Assembly (NCBI GenBank): GCA_019753235.1
Contig: JAIELF010000029.1
Span: forward strand, 1-64,000
Reading direction: 5' to 3'
Source: a bacterium
GTDB taxonomy: Bacteria; Planctomycetota; Planctomycetia; Kolteriales; Kolteriaceae
Length of the DNA: 64,000 bases
Shown: piece after piece, positions 37,243-46,623 of the stretch
Layout of the letters: each line of letters starts with the position of its first letter
How positions within the stretch are numbered: the first letter of the stretch is position 1
Translations under genes and position numbers: made by a program
The notes under the pieces: generated by a model
The model's database searches: none
Told to the model about the DNA's origin: nothing
The model's input: only the letters and a program-made list of their open reading frames with translations

Positions 37243-37902
37243 TTACCACGAATGCCGCTCTTGCGTCCAGGGATTACCACGGGCATGGTAGCCGTTACGT
37301 TCCCAGTAGCCAGGCTGATCGTCGCGCGAAAAGGCTAGCCCTGAAATCCATTTCGCACTCTTCCACGCGTACAGTTTGGGCACCACGAGGCGAACCGGCC
37401 CACCATGGTCGGCCGAGATCGGCACTCCATCATGAAGATCGGCCAAAAGGACATCCTCTTGATCGAAAAGATCGAGTGGCAGGTTCGTTGTGAATCCATC
37501 GTCGAAACCATGCGCGATCACGAACCGAGCCGATGATTGCACGCCCACACGCCGGATGATCTCTCGAACACTGACCCCTTCCCAAGTATTCCCCAGTCGC
37601 GACCAGCGAGTGACGCAATGAAAGTCAGAGAAAACTTTGACGCGGGGGAGAGACTGAAAATCGTCCCAGCGAAGTTCGATCGGCGATTCAACCTCTCCCC
37701 GCACAAAGAACGTCCAATCGGCCGTATCGACCTGAGGGACTCGCTTCCAATGAAGGATCGGCCACTTGCGGGTTCGCGATTGTCCCGGCGGGAGACGCTC
37801 GCTTCGGCGCGTATCGTCGCTGATGATGATGCCCGGCTCGATCGTGTCGGGAGATTGGGGTTCTCCGTCTTGATACTTGCTGAAGTCTTGGTACATAGGC
37901 AT
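37243..37902 (-). CDS. Molybdopterin-dependent oxidoreductase (sulfite oxidase/YuiH-like)
   Basis: A 219-aa single-domain protein of the sulfite oxidase superfamily. The molybdenum-ligating Cys is in DFHCVTRWS, followed by NTWEGVSVREII, GFDDGFTTNLPL, DHGGPVRLVVPK and KWISGL, the standard Moco-pocket elements. It lacks the signal peptide and the C-terminal dimerisation domain of full sulfite oxidases, like YuiH. The substrate is unknown. The ATG has GGAGGG upstream. It is not obviously co-transcribed with a heme partner. Confidence 0.88.
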   Translation of the reverse strand: MPMYQDFSKYQDGEPQSPDTIEPGIIISDDTRRSERLPPGQSRTRKWPILHWKRVPQVDTADWTFFVRGEVESPIELRWDDFQSLPRVKVFSDFHCVTRWSRLGNTWEGVSVREIIRRVGVQSSARFVIAHGFDDGFTTNLPLDLFDQEDVLLADLHDGVPISADHGGPVRLVVPKLYAWKSAKWISGLAFSRDDQPGYWERNGYHARGNPWTQERHSW

Positions 37903-37965
37903 CTCAACACCCTCCTTACGATGGAAAGTTGCCCCGGACGAATTCGCGTGATTCCGGGGAATGGC

Positions 37966-38970
37966 TTATGTTTCGGCGAGCATTTCTTTTTTCCACCGAA
38001 TGTCGCTCTGCGACCAGAACCAAGCCAGGGCCGTCCCCGTCAGAACACAACCGAAGGTATACAAAGCCGTCGGGATACAGATTTCCGGTCGTCCTGGAAA
38101 AATCTGCATCGCCAAGACCGTTCCGAGGCCGGCATTTTGCATTCCGACTTCCAGTGAGAGTGCTCGGGTCGTAAAAGAGTCCATACCCACGCCACGCGCG
38201 GCCCAATAGCCTCCCACATATCCCAGCAGATTCAGGAGCAATAGCGCCAAGAAGAGTTGCGGCGGTGCGTCGATCAAGTACATCCGATTCTCGGCAACAA
38301 CAAATGTGACGATCCAAAGGACAGCAAGATTGGCCAGCACCGGACCCCAACCTGCCATGAACTCCGCATAAGTTCGACTCAGACGGGCAAGCCCAAACCC
38401 GATCATTACCGGCAACACCACTTGCCAGAGAAGCTTCACACCCGTCCCAACGAGATTCGTCTGGGCGCTCGCGCCGAGGAATAGAAAAAACATGATCGGC
38501 ACCACCACCGGCGAAAGGAACGTCGAGCAGGTCGTGACCCCCACCGAGTAACTGACATTCCCTCGAGCCATCAGCGTCACCACGTTGGACGCCATGGCCC
38601 CGGGGACACATCCACAGATGATCAACCCCAACCGAAGATCCTCACTCATCGGAATGAACCAAGCCAGACTGAAGGCGAGAAGAGGCATGATCGTGTACTG
38701 GGCCAACGTTCCAAAAACGACACCTCGCCAAGAAGAAATCGTTCGGCGAACCTCATCGGCAGGAAGAACCGAGCCGATCGAAAGCATCGCGAGCACGAAG
38801 ACCCAAGGGAGATTCGGCTTCGAATCGAGCACAAAATCGAGCGCGGGCCCGCTGGGCATACAGTAAGCCCCAAAACCCAAGGCAAGGAGAATCACAATCA
38901 GGTGTTGATCGAGAAGCGACTGGAGTCGCGCCCCCAATCGGTTCACCCAACTTACCCCGTTGCCAACCAT
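37966..38970 (-). CDS. SBF/bile acid:sodium symporter family transporter
   Basis: A protein of about 334 aa with eight to ten membrane helices, matching the sodium:bile-acid symporter-like family (SBF). Conserved segments are CVPGAMASNVVT and SLEVGMQNAGLG, with a charged loop between. Substrates in this family range from organic anions and sulfonates to arsenite-like solutes. The start at 38970 was chosen over a TTG at 38991 because the upstream stretch GGAAGGGAAAG can act as ribosome site. It is followed on the minus strand by the molybdopterin enzyme with a 63-nt gap. Confidence 0.82.
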   Translation of the reverse strand: MVGNGVSWVNRLGARLQSLLDQHLIVILLALGFGAYCMPSGPALDFVLDSKPNLPWVFVLAMLSIGSVLPADEVRRTISSWRGVVFGTLAQYTIMPLLAFSLAWFIPMSEDLRLGLIICGCVPGAMASNVVTLMARGNVSYSVGVTTCSTFLSPVVVPIMFFLFLGASAQTNLVGTGVKLLWQVVLPVMIGFGLARLSRTYAEFMAGWGPVLANLAVLWIVTFVVAENRMYLIDAPPQLFLALLLLNLLGYVGGYWAARGVGMDSFTTRALSLEVGMQNAGLGTVLAMQIFPGRPEICIPTALYTFGCVLTGTALAWFWSQSDIRWKKEMLAET

Positions 38971-39221
38971 TTCCGCAGCTTTCCCTTCCAAGAGGCTTGG
39001 TTGTAGTTGTCGCCTTAGCCTTTTGAAGAAACTTCCTTGCCGGGCCGAGCATCCGCCCGATCAATCTTGCCGAACAATTATCCGTAAAGCCAACAGCAGA
39101 AATGCTTAATGAATCGCAGCCAATTTATCTTGCTGATTGGCACGGCGACTGCATTTCAACATTTCATCCAACACGACGAGCAGCCAGACAAACGAACGAA
39201 ACGACCAAGGAGTCGAAAGCC

Positions 39222-39371
39222 GTGAACGCTTGTGTCTATGCCCCGATTTATTCCACCAAGATGGGCACCCTCGAAAACTGGTACGACAGCCCCTCACCCG
39301 GCCGCCAGACCAGCGATCCCGAGATGAATCTGGGACTCCTCATGATTAGCAGCGATGCGTTCACGGCCTAG
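39222..39371 (+). CDS. Possible small protein (GTG start)
   Basis: A possible 49-aa product starting at GTG with AAGGAG upstream. The sequence starts MNACVYAPIYSTKMGTLENW and contains Tyr/Pro/Ser-rich stretches. No homology is apparent to me. It lies in the 515-nt gap between the SBF transporter and the next small gene. An ATG at 39102 in the same frame gives a longer version with weak support. It could be chance. Confidence 0.25.
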   Translation: MNACVYAPIYSTKMGTLENWYDSPSPGRQTSDPEMNLGLLMISSDAFTA

Positions 39372-39506
39372 TCTTTTCGGCTGATCCAAGCAATCCAAGG
39401 TCAACACCGCGCCCAGAACCAACACCACGATCGACAACACCCAGGCGCGGCCGACCATGCACAATACGTAATCTTTTCCAGGAAAAACAGGATTAAGGAG
39501 AATCAA

Positions 39507-39689
39507 ATGCACGCCGACGAAATCCTCAACGAAATCGAATTCGAACATGGCTTCAACATGGATGACGATTGTGTCATCAACTTCCGAGACCGAAACGGCT
39601 CCTACCGTTTGGGCCACGTCGAAGACGATCCTCAGATGGACTCGTTCGATGAAATGATGAGCTTGGCGGCATCGCTCCGCCGGCGATAA
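39507..39689 (+). CDS. Small acidic protein, unknown
   Basis: A 60-aa acidic protein with an Asp/Glu-rich first half (MHADEILNEIEFEHGFNMDDD) and a basic C-terminus (LAASLRRR). AAGGAG lies at good spacing before the ATG, which argues for a real gene. No domain is recognised; the acidic character could suit protein binding or DNA mimicry, which is speculation. Confidence 0.5.
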   Translation: MHADEILNEIEFEHGFNMDDDCVINFRDRNGSYRLGHVEDDPQMDSFDEMMSLAASLRRR

Positions 39690-39820
39690 CCAACCACTTC
39701 CAAGAGGGACTCGGTCTCGAGACGAATTGACAAACACCCTGAAGCGACACCGACCAAAAGAGACCCGTCCCTCGTGGATCGAGACAAAGGAACGTATTCC
39801 CGACTAGCCCCCCAACCCGA

Positions 39821-41254
39821 TTACGGGGTCGTCTTTCGGACCTGCAGATTGATGTGGTCGGCCACCGGTAAAAAGGGTCGGTAACGGTTCTGTGGATTGC
39901 CCGATATCTGCGAGTAGTCCGCCAGCGGATAGAAGTAGACACGTATCCCCGAGTAAAGCGACTGCGTCCCCTCGTCGGTGAAACTCCGGACCCCTTGCAG
40001 GAACCACGCCGTCTGACTTGTCAGACGATAAGAGACGTAGCCGCCGAAGAGAAAGCCTCCCGGACTTTCGGCCGCCCCGACAAACAACGTCCCGTCGAGT
40101 TCACTGGGCCAGACATGGCGGTAGTAGAACGCCACGTGCGCGGTGGTGCCGATCTGAACATCAGGTTCGGTGGCCGCCCGCGCGACTTCTGAACCGAGCG
40201 GAATCGTTCCCCACATCCCCAGTTCACGATTCGGCGCGACCGCATACGCCAATTGCGCGCGATGTTGTCCGACGAAGACCCGGTTCTCGGAATCAAAGAG
40301 ACCATCGAACCCAAAGCCCCAACTCACTCGAGCGAATCGAAGCATCCGATCGGCGGGCGACTCGCTCCAAACCGCTCGGCGAAATGCGCCGAACGTCACT
40401 TCGGAGAGAACTTGCGGGAACGTTGTCGGCTCGGCCGTCGCGCCGAATTGAACACCGACTCCTTTCTCTCGCCAGAACGGAAGCGCGAACTGAAAACTGT
40501 TGTACCAGCCGTAATCAAAATCATCCCCGCCATTGCTCTCCAGAAAGCCGGCGGCGGATTGAAACTCCATCGTCTGCGTGAAGGAGAACGGGCGCTCTTG
40601 AGGCAACACCTGCGTCCAGGGCAATTGAGTTCGATCGAGCGGGCCTGTCTGCACGTTGAGATTCGGGAACGGGGTCAGCGCCACTTGGCGATTGCCTGCC
40701 AAACCATCGTCGTAGGTCGGTATCTTCGTGTTGTGAACCTGAGGGGGGACCGGCCATTCCTGTTCCAGCGGTTCGCTTGGCGGTAAATACGGTGGCTCGG
40801 TCGGATCCTCGACGGTGATCTCTTTCTCGCTGGGCGTTTCTGGAGCAGGGAGAGCAGGCAGCGGTGGAGGAGTTGGCCCCTCCTCCGGCTTGATCGGCAC
40901 ACCGTTATCCGGCGGACGAATCGCCGGCGTCGGCGGAACAGGTCTTGGCGAGGGCTCGGTCGGAACCTGTTTCAAATCCTCGATACTGGCACCGGCATTG
41001 GATCTTTCGACGGCGAAGACCGCCACCGAACTGGTCGGCGATTCCACGACGGCAGGCCGAGGTTTGGTGTGAACATCGGTGACATAGGGTCGAATTGCGT
41101 CAGCCGAGGGCCGTTTCACCAAGCTAAAGGAGGGCCTCAACGGCTTCAGAAGAACTGGCGATGCCGGCTTGACCGTGGCCGAGATCGAGATCGGCACACG
41201 AAACGGTTCCCCTCCCCCCTCCTCTTCCGGGGAGGCGGCCAGCAAAATCGCCAT
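39821..41254 (-). CDS. Outer-membrane beta-barrel-like protein with proline-rich N-terminal region
   Basis: A 477-aa exported protein. After a signal-like start, a proline-rich, apparently disordered segment (residues about 80-165) is followed by a C-terminal domain of alternating beta-strands with aromatic/Gly pattern, such as AGFLESNGGDDFDYGWYNSFQFALPFW and YVSYRLTSQTAWFLQGVRSF, as in the planctomycete DUF6666-like barrel family. From the ATG at 41254 the signal peptide is short. The codons just upstream (IIKLAGLW) extend the hydrophobic core but have no standard start before a TAG. Localisation in the outer membrane is inference. Confidence 0.65.
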   Translation of the reverse strand: MAILLAASPEEEGGGEPFRVPISISATVKPASPVLLKPLRPSFSLVKRPSADAIRPYVTDVHTKPRPAVVESPTSSVAVFAVERSNAGASIEDLKQVPTEPSPRPVPPTPAIRPPDNGVPIKPEEGPTPPPLPALPAPETPSEKEITVEDPTEPPYLPPSEPLEQEWPVPPQVHNTKIPTYDDGLAGNRQVALTPFPNLNVQTGPLDRTQLPWTQVLPQERPFSFTQTMEFQSAAGFLESNGGDDFDYGWYNSFQFALPFWREKGVGVQFGATAEPTTFPQVLSEVTFGAFRRAVWSESPADRMLRFARVSWGFGFDGLFDSENRVFVGQHRAQLAYAVAPNRELGMWGTIPLGSEVARAATEPDVQIGTTAHVAFYYRHVWPSELDGTLFVGAAESPGGFLFGGYVSYRLTSQTAWFLQGVRSFTDEGTQSLYSGIRVYFYPLADYSQISGNPQNRYRPFLPVADHINLQVRKTTP

Positions 41255-41533
41255 CCAGAGGCCAGCCAGCTTGATGATCTAATCCCTTTCCGCACAATCA
41301 CTTCAGGGCTAGGCGTGCTCTGAAAGACCCGTTCTCGGCGCGCGGGCACCAAGGGGACTTCTTCCTTTCATCGACCTCGCAGGCTAACGAAATTGAGGAG
41401 AATGCCGGCTGTAGCGAGGATGCGGACAGCGCGGAAGAAATGCCCCCCGAGGGCGATGCTGTGGGTCGTCAGGGGGATCCTGGCCCCGCCCTGGGGACCA
41501 ACCCAAACAAAATAGGACAGAGGGGGACGACCA

Positions 41534-42685
41534 TTGCGGATTGTGATCGCGCCCGATTCCTTTAAGGACTGTCTGCCCGCCCGCGAGGTAGCCTCGGCCA
41601 TGGCCGAGGGCGTTCGAAGAATCTTCCCCGAGTCAATGATCGATTCGATTCCGATGGCCGATGGCGGCCAAGGGACCGTGGACGCGGTTTTGTCCGCGAC
41701 CACCGGAGAAAGACGAATGGTCCGAGTGACGGGCCCGCTGGGATCGCCGATCGACGCATCATTTGCTCTTTTGAGCCAGGGGAAGATGGCCCTCATGGAA
41801 ATGGCCAGCGCTTCGGGCCTCGAGCTAGTCCCCATCGAGAAGCGCAATCCCCTTCGAACGACCACGCTCGGCACGGGTGAACTTCTCCGAGCGGTGCTCG
41901 AAACAGGGGTCGAGCACATCCTCATCGGCATCGGTGGCAGCGCGACCAACGATGGTGGGATCGGGCTAGCCATGGCGCTCGGGTATCGCTTGATGGATGA
42001 TTCGGGAGCATCTGTCCCGCTGGGGGGTGAGGGGCTTTTTCGTTTGGCCTCGATCGATTCTTCGTCGCGTCACCCGAGATTGAGCGAGGTGCGGATCGAT
42101 GTCGCGTGCGATGTCGTCAATCCTCTCACCGGGCCGACCGGAGCGTCGGTCGTGTACGGACCGCAAAAAGGGGCGACACCCGAGATGGTCGCTCGACTGG
42201 ATGAGGGGATGGCTCGTTTGGCAAAGATCGTGGAGCGAGATCTTGGTATCGAGATGGATCGCCCCGGTGCGGGGGCGGCAGGCGGGCTGGGGGGCGGATT
42301 GGTCGCGTTCGCGGGGGCCACGCTTCGTCGAGGCGTCGAGATCGTCATTCATGCCGTCGGGCTCGAAGAAAGGCTCGTTGGTGCCGACCTCTGTCTTACG
42401 GGCGAGGGACGAATGGATGGGCAGAGTTCCTTTGGCAAAACCGCCAGCGGGGTGGCGGATCTCGCCCAAAAGTTAGGAGTGCCGACCGTGGCGATTGTTG
42501 GCTCTCGTTCGGGCCCGACGACGCTTTTGCATGAGGCGGGAATGACTGCGGTTTTCGACATCACGCCCGGCCCGATGAATCTTGATCAAGCGCTGGCGGA
42601 TGCTCGAAACAACATTGTTGACATGGCCGAGCAGGTCGCTCGGCTATTCTTTGCGGGGACTAGGCAACGTAAAAGTCGTTCGTGA
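41534..42685 (+). CDS. Glycerate kinase (GarK/GlxK family)
   Basis: A 383-aa glycerate kinase of the GarK/GlxK type. The N-terminal MRIVIAPDSFKDCLPA, the DGGQGT motif, GIGGSATNDGGIG, PQKGA and GAGAAGGLGGG elements are all family signatures. It phosphorylates D-glycerate to 2- or 3-phosphoglycerate. The start is TTG at 41534, with AGGGGGA upstream; it gives the canonical N-terminus. The OsmC gene follows after 24 nt on the same strand. Confidence 0.93.
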   Translation: MRIVIAPDSFKDCLPAREVASAMAEGVRRIFPESMIDSIPMADGGQGTVDAVLSATTGERRMVRVTGPLGSPIDASFALLSQGKMALMEMASASGLELVPIEKRNPLRTTTLGTGELLRAVLETGVEHILIGIGGSATNDGGIGLAMALGYRLMDDSGASVPLGGEGLFRLASIDSSSRHPRLSEVRIDVACDVVNPLTGPTGASVVYGPQKGATPEMVARLDEGMARLAKIVERDLGIEMDRPGAGAAGGLGGGLVAFAGATLRRGVEIVIHAVGLEERLVGADLCLTGEGRMDGQSSFGKTASGVADLAQKLGVPTVAIVGSRSGPTTLLHEAGMTAVFDITPGPMNLDQALADARNNIVDMAEQVARLFFAGTRQRKSRS

Positions 42686-42709
42686 TCGAAAGAAACGAAG
42701 GAGGTCGTA

Positions 42710-43129
42710 ATGGCCGTCGAAATGGATCTGGTCTATCAGGGGAACTTACACTGTCAGGCAACCCACGGACCATCGGGCAATACGCTTGTCACCGATGCGC
42801 CCGTCGATAACGGCGGACAGGGATCCTCATTCTCTCCCACGGATCTGGTCGCCACCGCGCTGGGGGCATGTATGGTGACCATCATGGGAATCGTCGCCAA
42901 GCGAGATGGACTCGCGATCGAAGGGACGACCGTCCACGTCGCCAAAGAGATGGTTCAGCAGCCAGCTCGGCGAATCGGAACGCTAACGGTCAAGATCGCC
43001 GTTGCCGGCGGAAGCAAGATTTCGTCCGAAGATCGGCTCAAACTCGAGCGAGCAGCCCTGACCTGCCCCGTTCATAAGAGTTTGCATCCCGATATTCAGG
43101 TTCCGATCGAGTTCCACTACACCGATTGA
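42710..43129 (+). CDS. OsmC family protein
   Basis: A 139-aa OsmC/Ohr superfamily protein. The two redox Cys are in ALGACMVTIM and LTCPVHKSL, with SPTDLVATALGAC preceding the first, as in OsmC-type thiol peroxidases that remove organic hydroperoxides. AGGAGGT lies before the ATG. It is separated from glycerate kinase by 24 nt and likely co-transcribed with it, though no functional link is obvious. Confidence 0.9.
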   Translation: MAVEMDLVYQGNLHCQATHGPSGNTLVTDAPVDNGGQGSSFSPTDLVATALGACMVTIMGIVAKRDGLAIEGTTVHVAKEMVQQPARRIGTLTVKIAVAGGSKISSEDRLKLERAALTCPVHKSLHPDIQVPIEFHYTD

Positions 43130-43256
43130 TGAATGCCAACGAGCCTCCAACAAGCCTCCTGCAACAAGCCTCCAACAACAAAGCCTGGATCGCAGGCCGA
43201 TCAAAGCTCGGGGACGTCTCCCGAGATGTCGGCGCGAGACGTGGGGGGCTGGGCGC

Positions 43257-43294
43257 AAAAAAATCCCTCGACCCGCGGAAACGGAACGAGGGAT
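43257..43294 (-). terminator. Intrinsic terminator of the small basic protein gene
   Basis: On the minus strand an 8-bp stem (ATCCCTCG / CGAGGGAT) around a 16-nt loop is followed by a run of about seven T. It lies about 30 nt past the small-basic-protein stop, a classical rho-independent pattern. Confidence 0.78.
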
Positions 43295-43322
43295 GATCGC
43301 TTGGGCTCGATGGACCAATCGA

Positions 43323-43613
43323 TTACTTCTTGCCACCCTTGGCAGCAGGAGCGCCCTTGGCGGCGGGAGCACCCTTGGCCGCAGCGGCGCCCTTGCCCTT
43401 GCCACCCTTGGCGTCCTCCGCCTTCTCTTCCTTCTTGGGACCGGCCTTCTTTGCTGCCAACTTGGTCACACGGACCTTCGGCAAGTTGAAGGGGGCCGAC
43501 TCTTCTGTCCAGCGATCGAGTTCCTTGAGCTTCTCAATCCGCTCGAATCGCTTGAGGACATTTCGGGCCCGGACCAGCGAACCCTTTTTGCGGAGACTCT
43601 TGTCAATCGACAT
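43323..43613 (-). CDS. Small basic protein (TIGR04137-type)
   Basis: A 96-aa very basic protein. The N-terminal half [20 protein letters not shown] and [10 protein letters not shown] match the small basic proteins of Planctomycetes/Verrucomicrobia/Chlamydiae (TIGR04137 type), which are suspected to be ribosome-associated. The C-terminal half is a Lys/Ala/Gly repeat ([14 protein letters not shown]), disordered and nucleic-acid-binding in character. It is monocistronic with its own terminator. The function is not established. Confidence 0.8.
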   Translation of the reverse strand: MSIDKSLRKKGSLVRARNVLKRFERIEKLKELDRWTEESAPFNLPKVRVTKLAAKKAGPKKEEKAEDAKGGKGKGAAAAKGAPAAKGAPAAKGGKK

Positions 43614-43805
43614 CGTTTAACCCGTGTCTTTTTTGGACTTTCCTTCGTGGGCAGGAAGCTACTGCCATCCCGCGAACGTCCCGGATTCCCCGGGGCCTTT
43701 TAGAGTACAATCTGCAGACTAAATGTCCACCGAGTCCCCCTGGGGGGGATTCTGACGAAGGTCGGGCGAAAAACACCCCCGAAAGCCTGCTCCTGTCGCC
43801 CTCGA

Positions 43806-45221
43806 TTATGCCGTCTGATAGGCCCGGTTGCGGAAGAGGAACTCGACGATATTCCCTTCGTGCGGCTGCAGCCAATTCAGGCTCGACGTCGGCACCCGCC
43901 CAATATTGAGCCGATCGACATGGATGGCTTCGAGTAGGTCAAGCTTCAAGGAGGGGTCGTCCGTGAGTGCCGTCAGGACCAGCGTCGGCCCCATCCGCTC
44001 GATCATTTCGTCCTGCGGACATTCCACGACACTCACAAACGGGAACATGTACTCTTTGTTCGCTGCCGGGGCGTCGGCACTCTTGCAATAGAGGACCGTC
44101 GGCAGCAAGTAGTCGCAGCGGGCTTGTTTGATCAGACGCGGACTCTTCCGATAGATCGCGGTCATGTCTTCGACAGCGGGGTGGCTCATGTCGGACTCGA
44201 TCATCGAGTTTACGGCGTCGGCCATCTTCGGCGTCGTGAAGGCGGCCAACTGGGCCTTGGGGTCGGTCGTCGATCGAACCTCAATCTTCGCGAGTTCCTG
44301 AGCAAGAGCGTCCGCGATGTCTCGGCCATGGCGACTGACCCAAATGCCCGAGCAGTTGATGCAGCTTCGCCCGCCGTTTTTCACGACGCTTTCGACCATC
44401 ACCTCGAGATAGTCCCGCCAATGATCGACGACGTCGTCGCCGAGCATGATCTTCGAGAAGCCGGGGCCGTGAGGCTGCACACCCGGATTGTTCTTGTACT
44501 TGTTGATCGTCTCTTGCCCGCCGAAGACCATCGCCTTCGAGCATCCATTCAAAATCGCGTCGCCGACCTCGTGCGGGCCGGGATAGATCGAGATCGCCTC
44601 GGGGGGAATCCCCGCCTCAAAAAACGCGGACGCCACCCGGTACGGCGTCCAAGGTTCGGAAGAGCCCGGCTTCAGCACCAATCCCAACTGCATCGGAATC
44701 ACGGGGAGCCAAAGCGTGTGGACGCCCGGCGAATTCGAGGGAAGTACAGCTCCCAAGACCGGCGCCTGTGCCTGAAAACTGATCGGAACACCTCGCTCTT
44801 CACCAAAGCCACGCCCGAGCACGCCCAGGTCCAGCCCTCGCGTCAGCGAAAGAAGAATGTTCTCCATCTCGACGAGGACGAATTTGTTCTTTTCGAGGTT
44901 GGCTCGGCACATGCTTTCGGGCATGCCCGTCGAAGCAGATTGCTGCTTGACGAAGTCGTCGGGAGATTGCTTTGCGTCCCCCATCGGCAAAACGCCATTG
45001 GCGTAGAGCTCGCCCGCCTGCTTCACTCGTTCGAGAAGTTCACCGGCCGGGATTTGTCGCAGGGCAGCGCGTGCCCGCTTCGCTTGCAGAAGATCTTTCC
45101 GAACCATGCCGCCGATCGCTTGGCTCACGGTCGCGATAGGCTCGCCGGTTTCGAAATGGTGAATGTGAACTTTGTCGAGACTCTCGTAAGGCTTGCCCCA
45201 GCGAATGATCGGTAAATGCAT
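43806..45221 (-). CDS. LuxC-like acyl-CoA reductase / aldehyde dehydrogenase superfamily
   Basis: A 471-aa protein of the aldehyde dehydrogenase fold. PSNSPGVHTLWLPVIPMQLG and VLKPGSSEP form the nucleotide-binding region. Cys287 and Cys290 lie in GGRSCINCSG, where ALDHs and LuxC have the catalytic Cys (Vibrio LuxC C286). Length and Cys position fit LuxC-type fatty acyl-CoA reductases better than standard ALDHs. The upstream gene encodes an adenylate-forming LuxE-like enzyme, so the pair may reduce an acyl chain to an aldehyde. This functional call is inference. GGGGAGG lies about 10 nt before the ATG. Confidence 0.72.
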   Translation of the reverse strand: MHLPIIRWGKPYESLDKVHIHHFETGEPIATVSQAIGGMVRKDLLQAKRARAALRQIPAGELLERVKQAGELYANGVLPMGDAKQSPDDFVKQQSASTGMPESMCRANLEKNKFVLVEMENILLSLTRGLDLGVLGRGFGEERGVPISFQAQAPVLGAVLPSNSPGVHTLWLPVIPMQLGLVLKPGSSEPWTPYRVASAFFEAGIPPEAISIYPGPHEVGDAILNGCSKAMVFGGQETINKYKNNPGVQPHGPGFSKIMLGDDVVDHWRDYLEVMVESVVKNGGRSCINCSGIWVSRHGRDIADALAQELAKIEVRSTTDPKAQLAAFTTPKMADAVNSMIESDMSHPAVEDMTAIYRKSPRLIKQARCDYLLPTVLYCKSADAPAANKEYMFPFVSVVECPQDEMIERMGPTLVLTALTDDPSLKLDLLEAIHVDRLNIGRVPTSSLNWLQPHEGNIVEFLFRNRAYQTA

Positions 45222-45279
45222 GGCAGATCATGCCTCCCCAGAGCAATTCGAAAAGATTGCTCCCGATGACAAAGAGCTG

Positions 45280-46392
45280 TTAGTAGACACCGACCGTCGT
45301 GGTGGCGGCCAATTCGTGAAAAGGGCGAACACCGCTCACGCCGTCCCAAGGGAACGTGTCGTAAGGCAGCTCGCGTTCGCCTTCGTCGCGTTCCATGAAA
45401 CTAGGGACGAAGAATTCTTTCGTGAGGGTCGTCAGTTTGACTCGACCGGTCTGACCGTAATCAACTGGTTTGGTGTAGTCGTCGAACGAAACGACCTCGA
45501 TCACCGCGCGAGGCTGCGGCGCGTAATAGCTGATCTTGTAGCCGTCGGCTTGCCCCGAGGGCTTGCTCGCCGCCAAGCCCATCAGCGTGTTGCCATAGGT
45601 CGGTGTCATGTAAGCGCCATCGAGAAGTTCTTCATGGGCGAACTTATTCCACTGTGGCGTGAATTCGGTTCCACCCGAAAAAATCCCGGTGATCCCCATC
45701 TTGCGGATCGAGGAGCCTCCCTTTTGCAGCCGAAGTGCGAGCGACTCGAGCAGCTTCGGCGTGGTGAACATGCATTTTACGTCATGCTTGGCCGAGAGAA
45801 TGCTGATTGCCTGATCGATCACATGATCCTTGTAGGCTTCGAGATGTTCGTGCCAACCCTTCTTGATCAGCTTGATGACCCAGCGGGGATCGAGGTCGAC
45901 ACAAAAGCAGATACCGCCGCGGTACTGGCACAAATGTTCGACCGCCAAGCGAAGCCGACGAGGACCAGATGGACCGAGCATCAACCAATTCGAACCCATC
46001 GGAAAAAACTCTTCGGGAAGCGTTTTGCTGAAGAGTTCGTAGTCGGTGCGAAAGTCATCAAAGGCGATGCGCGATTTGGGGATGCCGGTCGTGCCACCAG
46101 TCTCGAAGACGTAGGTCGGTTTTCCCGCGAGCCCGCGAGGAATCCATCGCTGAAGAGGCCCTCCGCGAAGCCATTCGTCTTCAAAGTGGCCGAAGATTGG
46201 CAGGTCTTCGTAGCTCTGCACGTCCTTGATAGGATTGATGCGAAGCTGTTTGGCTTTCTCGAGCCAGAACGGGCAACCCGTGTCGGGCGAAAAATGCCAA
46301 GCGACGATCTCTCGCAGATGGCGATCAAGTTCTTCCTTCGCATGGTGGATCTTGCTTTGCAATGAACCAGCAGGGCTTGCAACCGTTGCCAC
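45280..46392 (-). CDS. LuxE/PaaK-like adenylate-forming acyl ligase
   Basis: A 370-aa member of the adenylate-forming enzyme superfamily, short like LuxE acyl-protein synthetases. The ATP loop TGGTTGIPKS spans residues 98-107, and GIFSGGTEFTPQW with YMTPTYGNTLMG follows, as in PaaK/LuxE-type ligases. The usual C-terminal AMP-binding subdomain is small or absent. It probably activates a carboxylic acid as acyl-AMP and hands it to the adjacent LuxC-like enzyme. The GTG start at 46392 has GGGAG 7 nt upstream. It lies between fabI and the reductase on the same strand. Confidence 0.75.
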   Translation of the reverse strand: MATVASPAGSLQSKIHHAKEELDRHLREIVAWHFSPDTGCPFWLEKAKQLRINPIKDVQSYEDLPIFGHFEDEWLRGGPLQRWIPRGLAGKPTYVFETGGTTGIPKSRIAFDDFRTDYELFSKTLPEEFFPMGSNWLMLGPSGPRRLRLAVEHLCQYRGGICFCVDLDPRWVIKLIKKGWHEHLEAYKDHVIDQAISILSAKHDVKCMFTTPKLLESLALRLQKGGSSIRKMGITGIFSGGTEFTPQWNKFAHEELLDGAYMTPTYGNTLMGLAASKPSGQADGYKISYYAPQPRAVIEVVSFDDYTKPVDYGQTGRVKLTTLTKEFFVPSFMERDEGERELPYDTFPWDGVSGVRPFHELAATTTVGVY

Positions 46393-46623
46393 GACGATCT
46401 CCCGAGTTCCAACTCTCTTCTGCTCGATTTACCGCGATGGAGGACGCCTTCTTCACCGATCGCGATGTCGGCAAATCAGAGAAACCATCCCTCGCGGGGT
46501 TCGAAGAATAGCTCCGCGTCAGGCCCTATTGTAGGGCCAAGCCACTCACCGGCATCTTCGCAGGCGGACCGAAGAAGCGGACGGGGAAATTAAACCGGGG
46601 CCGATGCCGGCAGCCCGGTGAAA

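Noticed and set aside
39102..39221. Longer start for the small protein at 39222
   Set aside because: ATG at 39102 has no Shine-Dalgarno; the GTG with AAGGAG is better supported, though still weak.
43133..43190. Repeated CAAGCCTCC units after the OsmC gene
   Set aside because: Three short imperfect copies only; too small and irregular to call a CRISPR or functional repeat.
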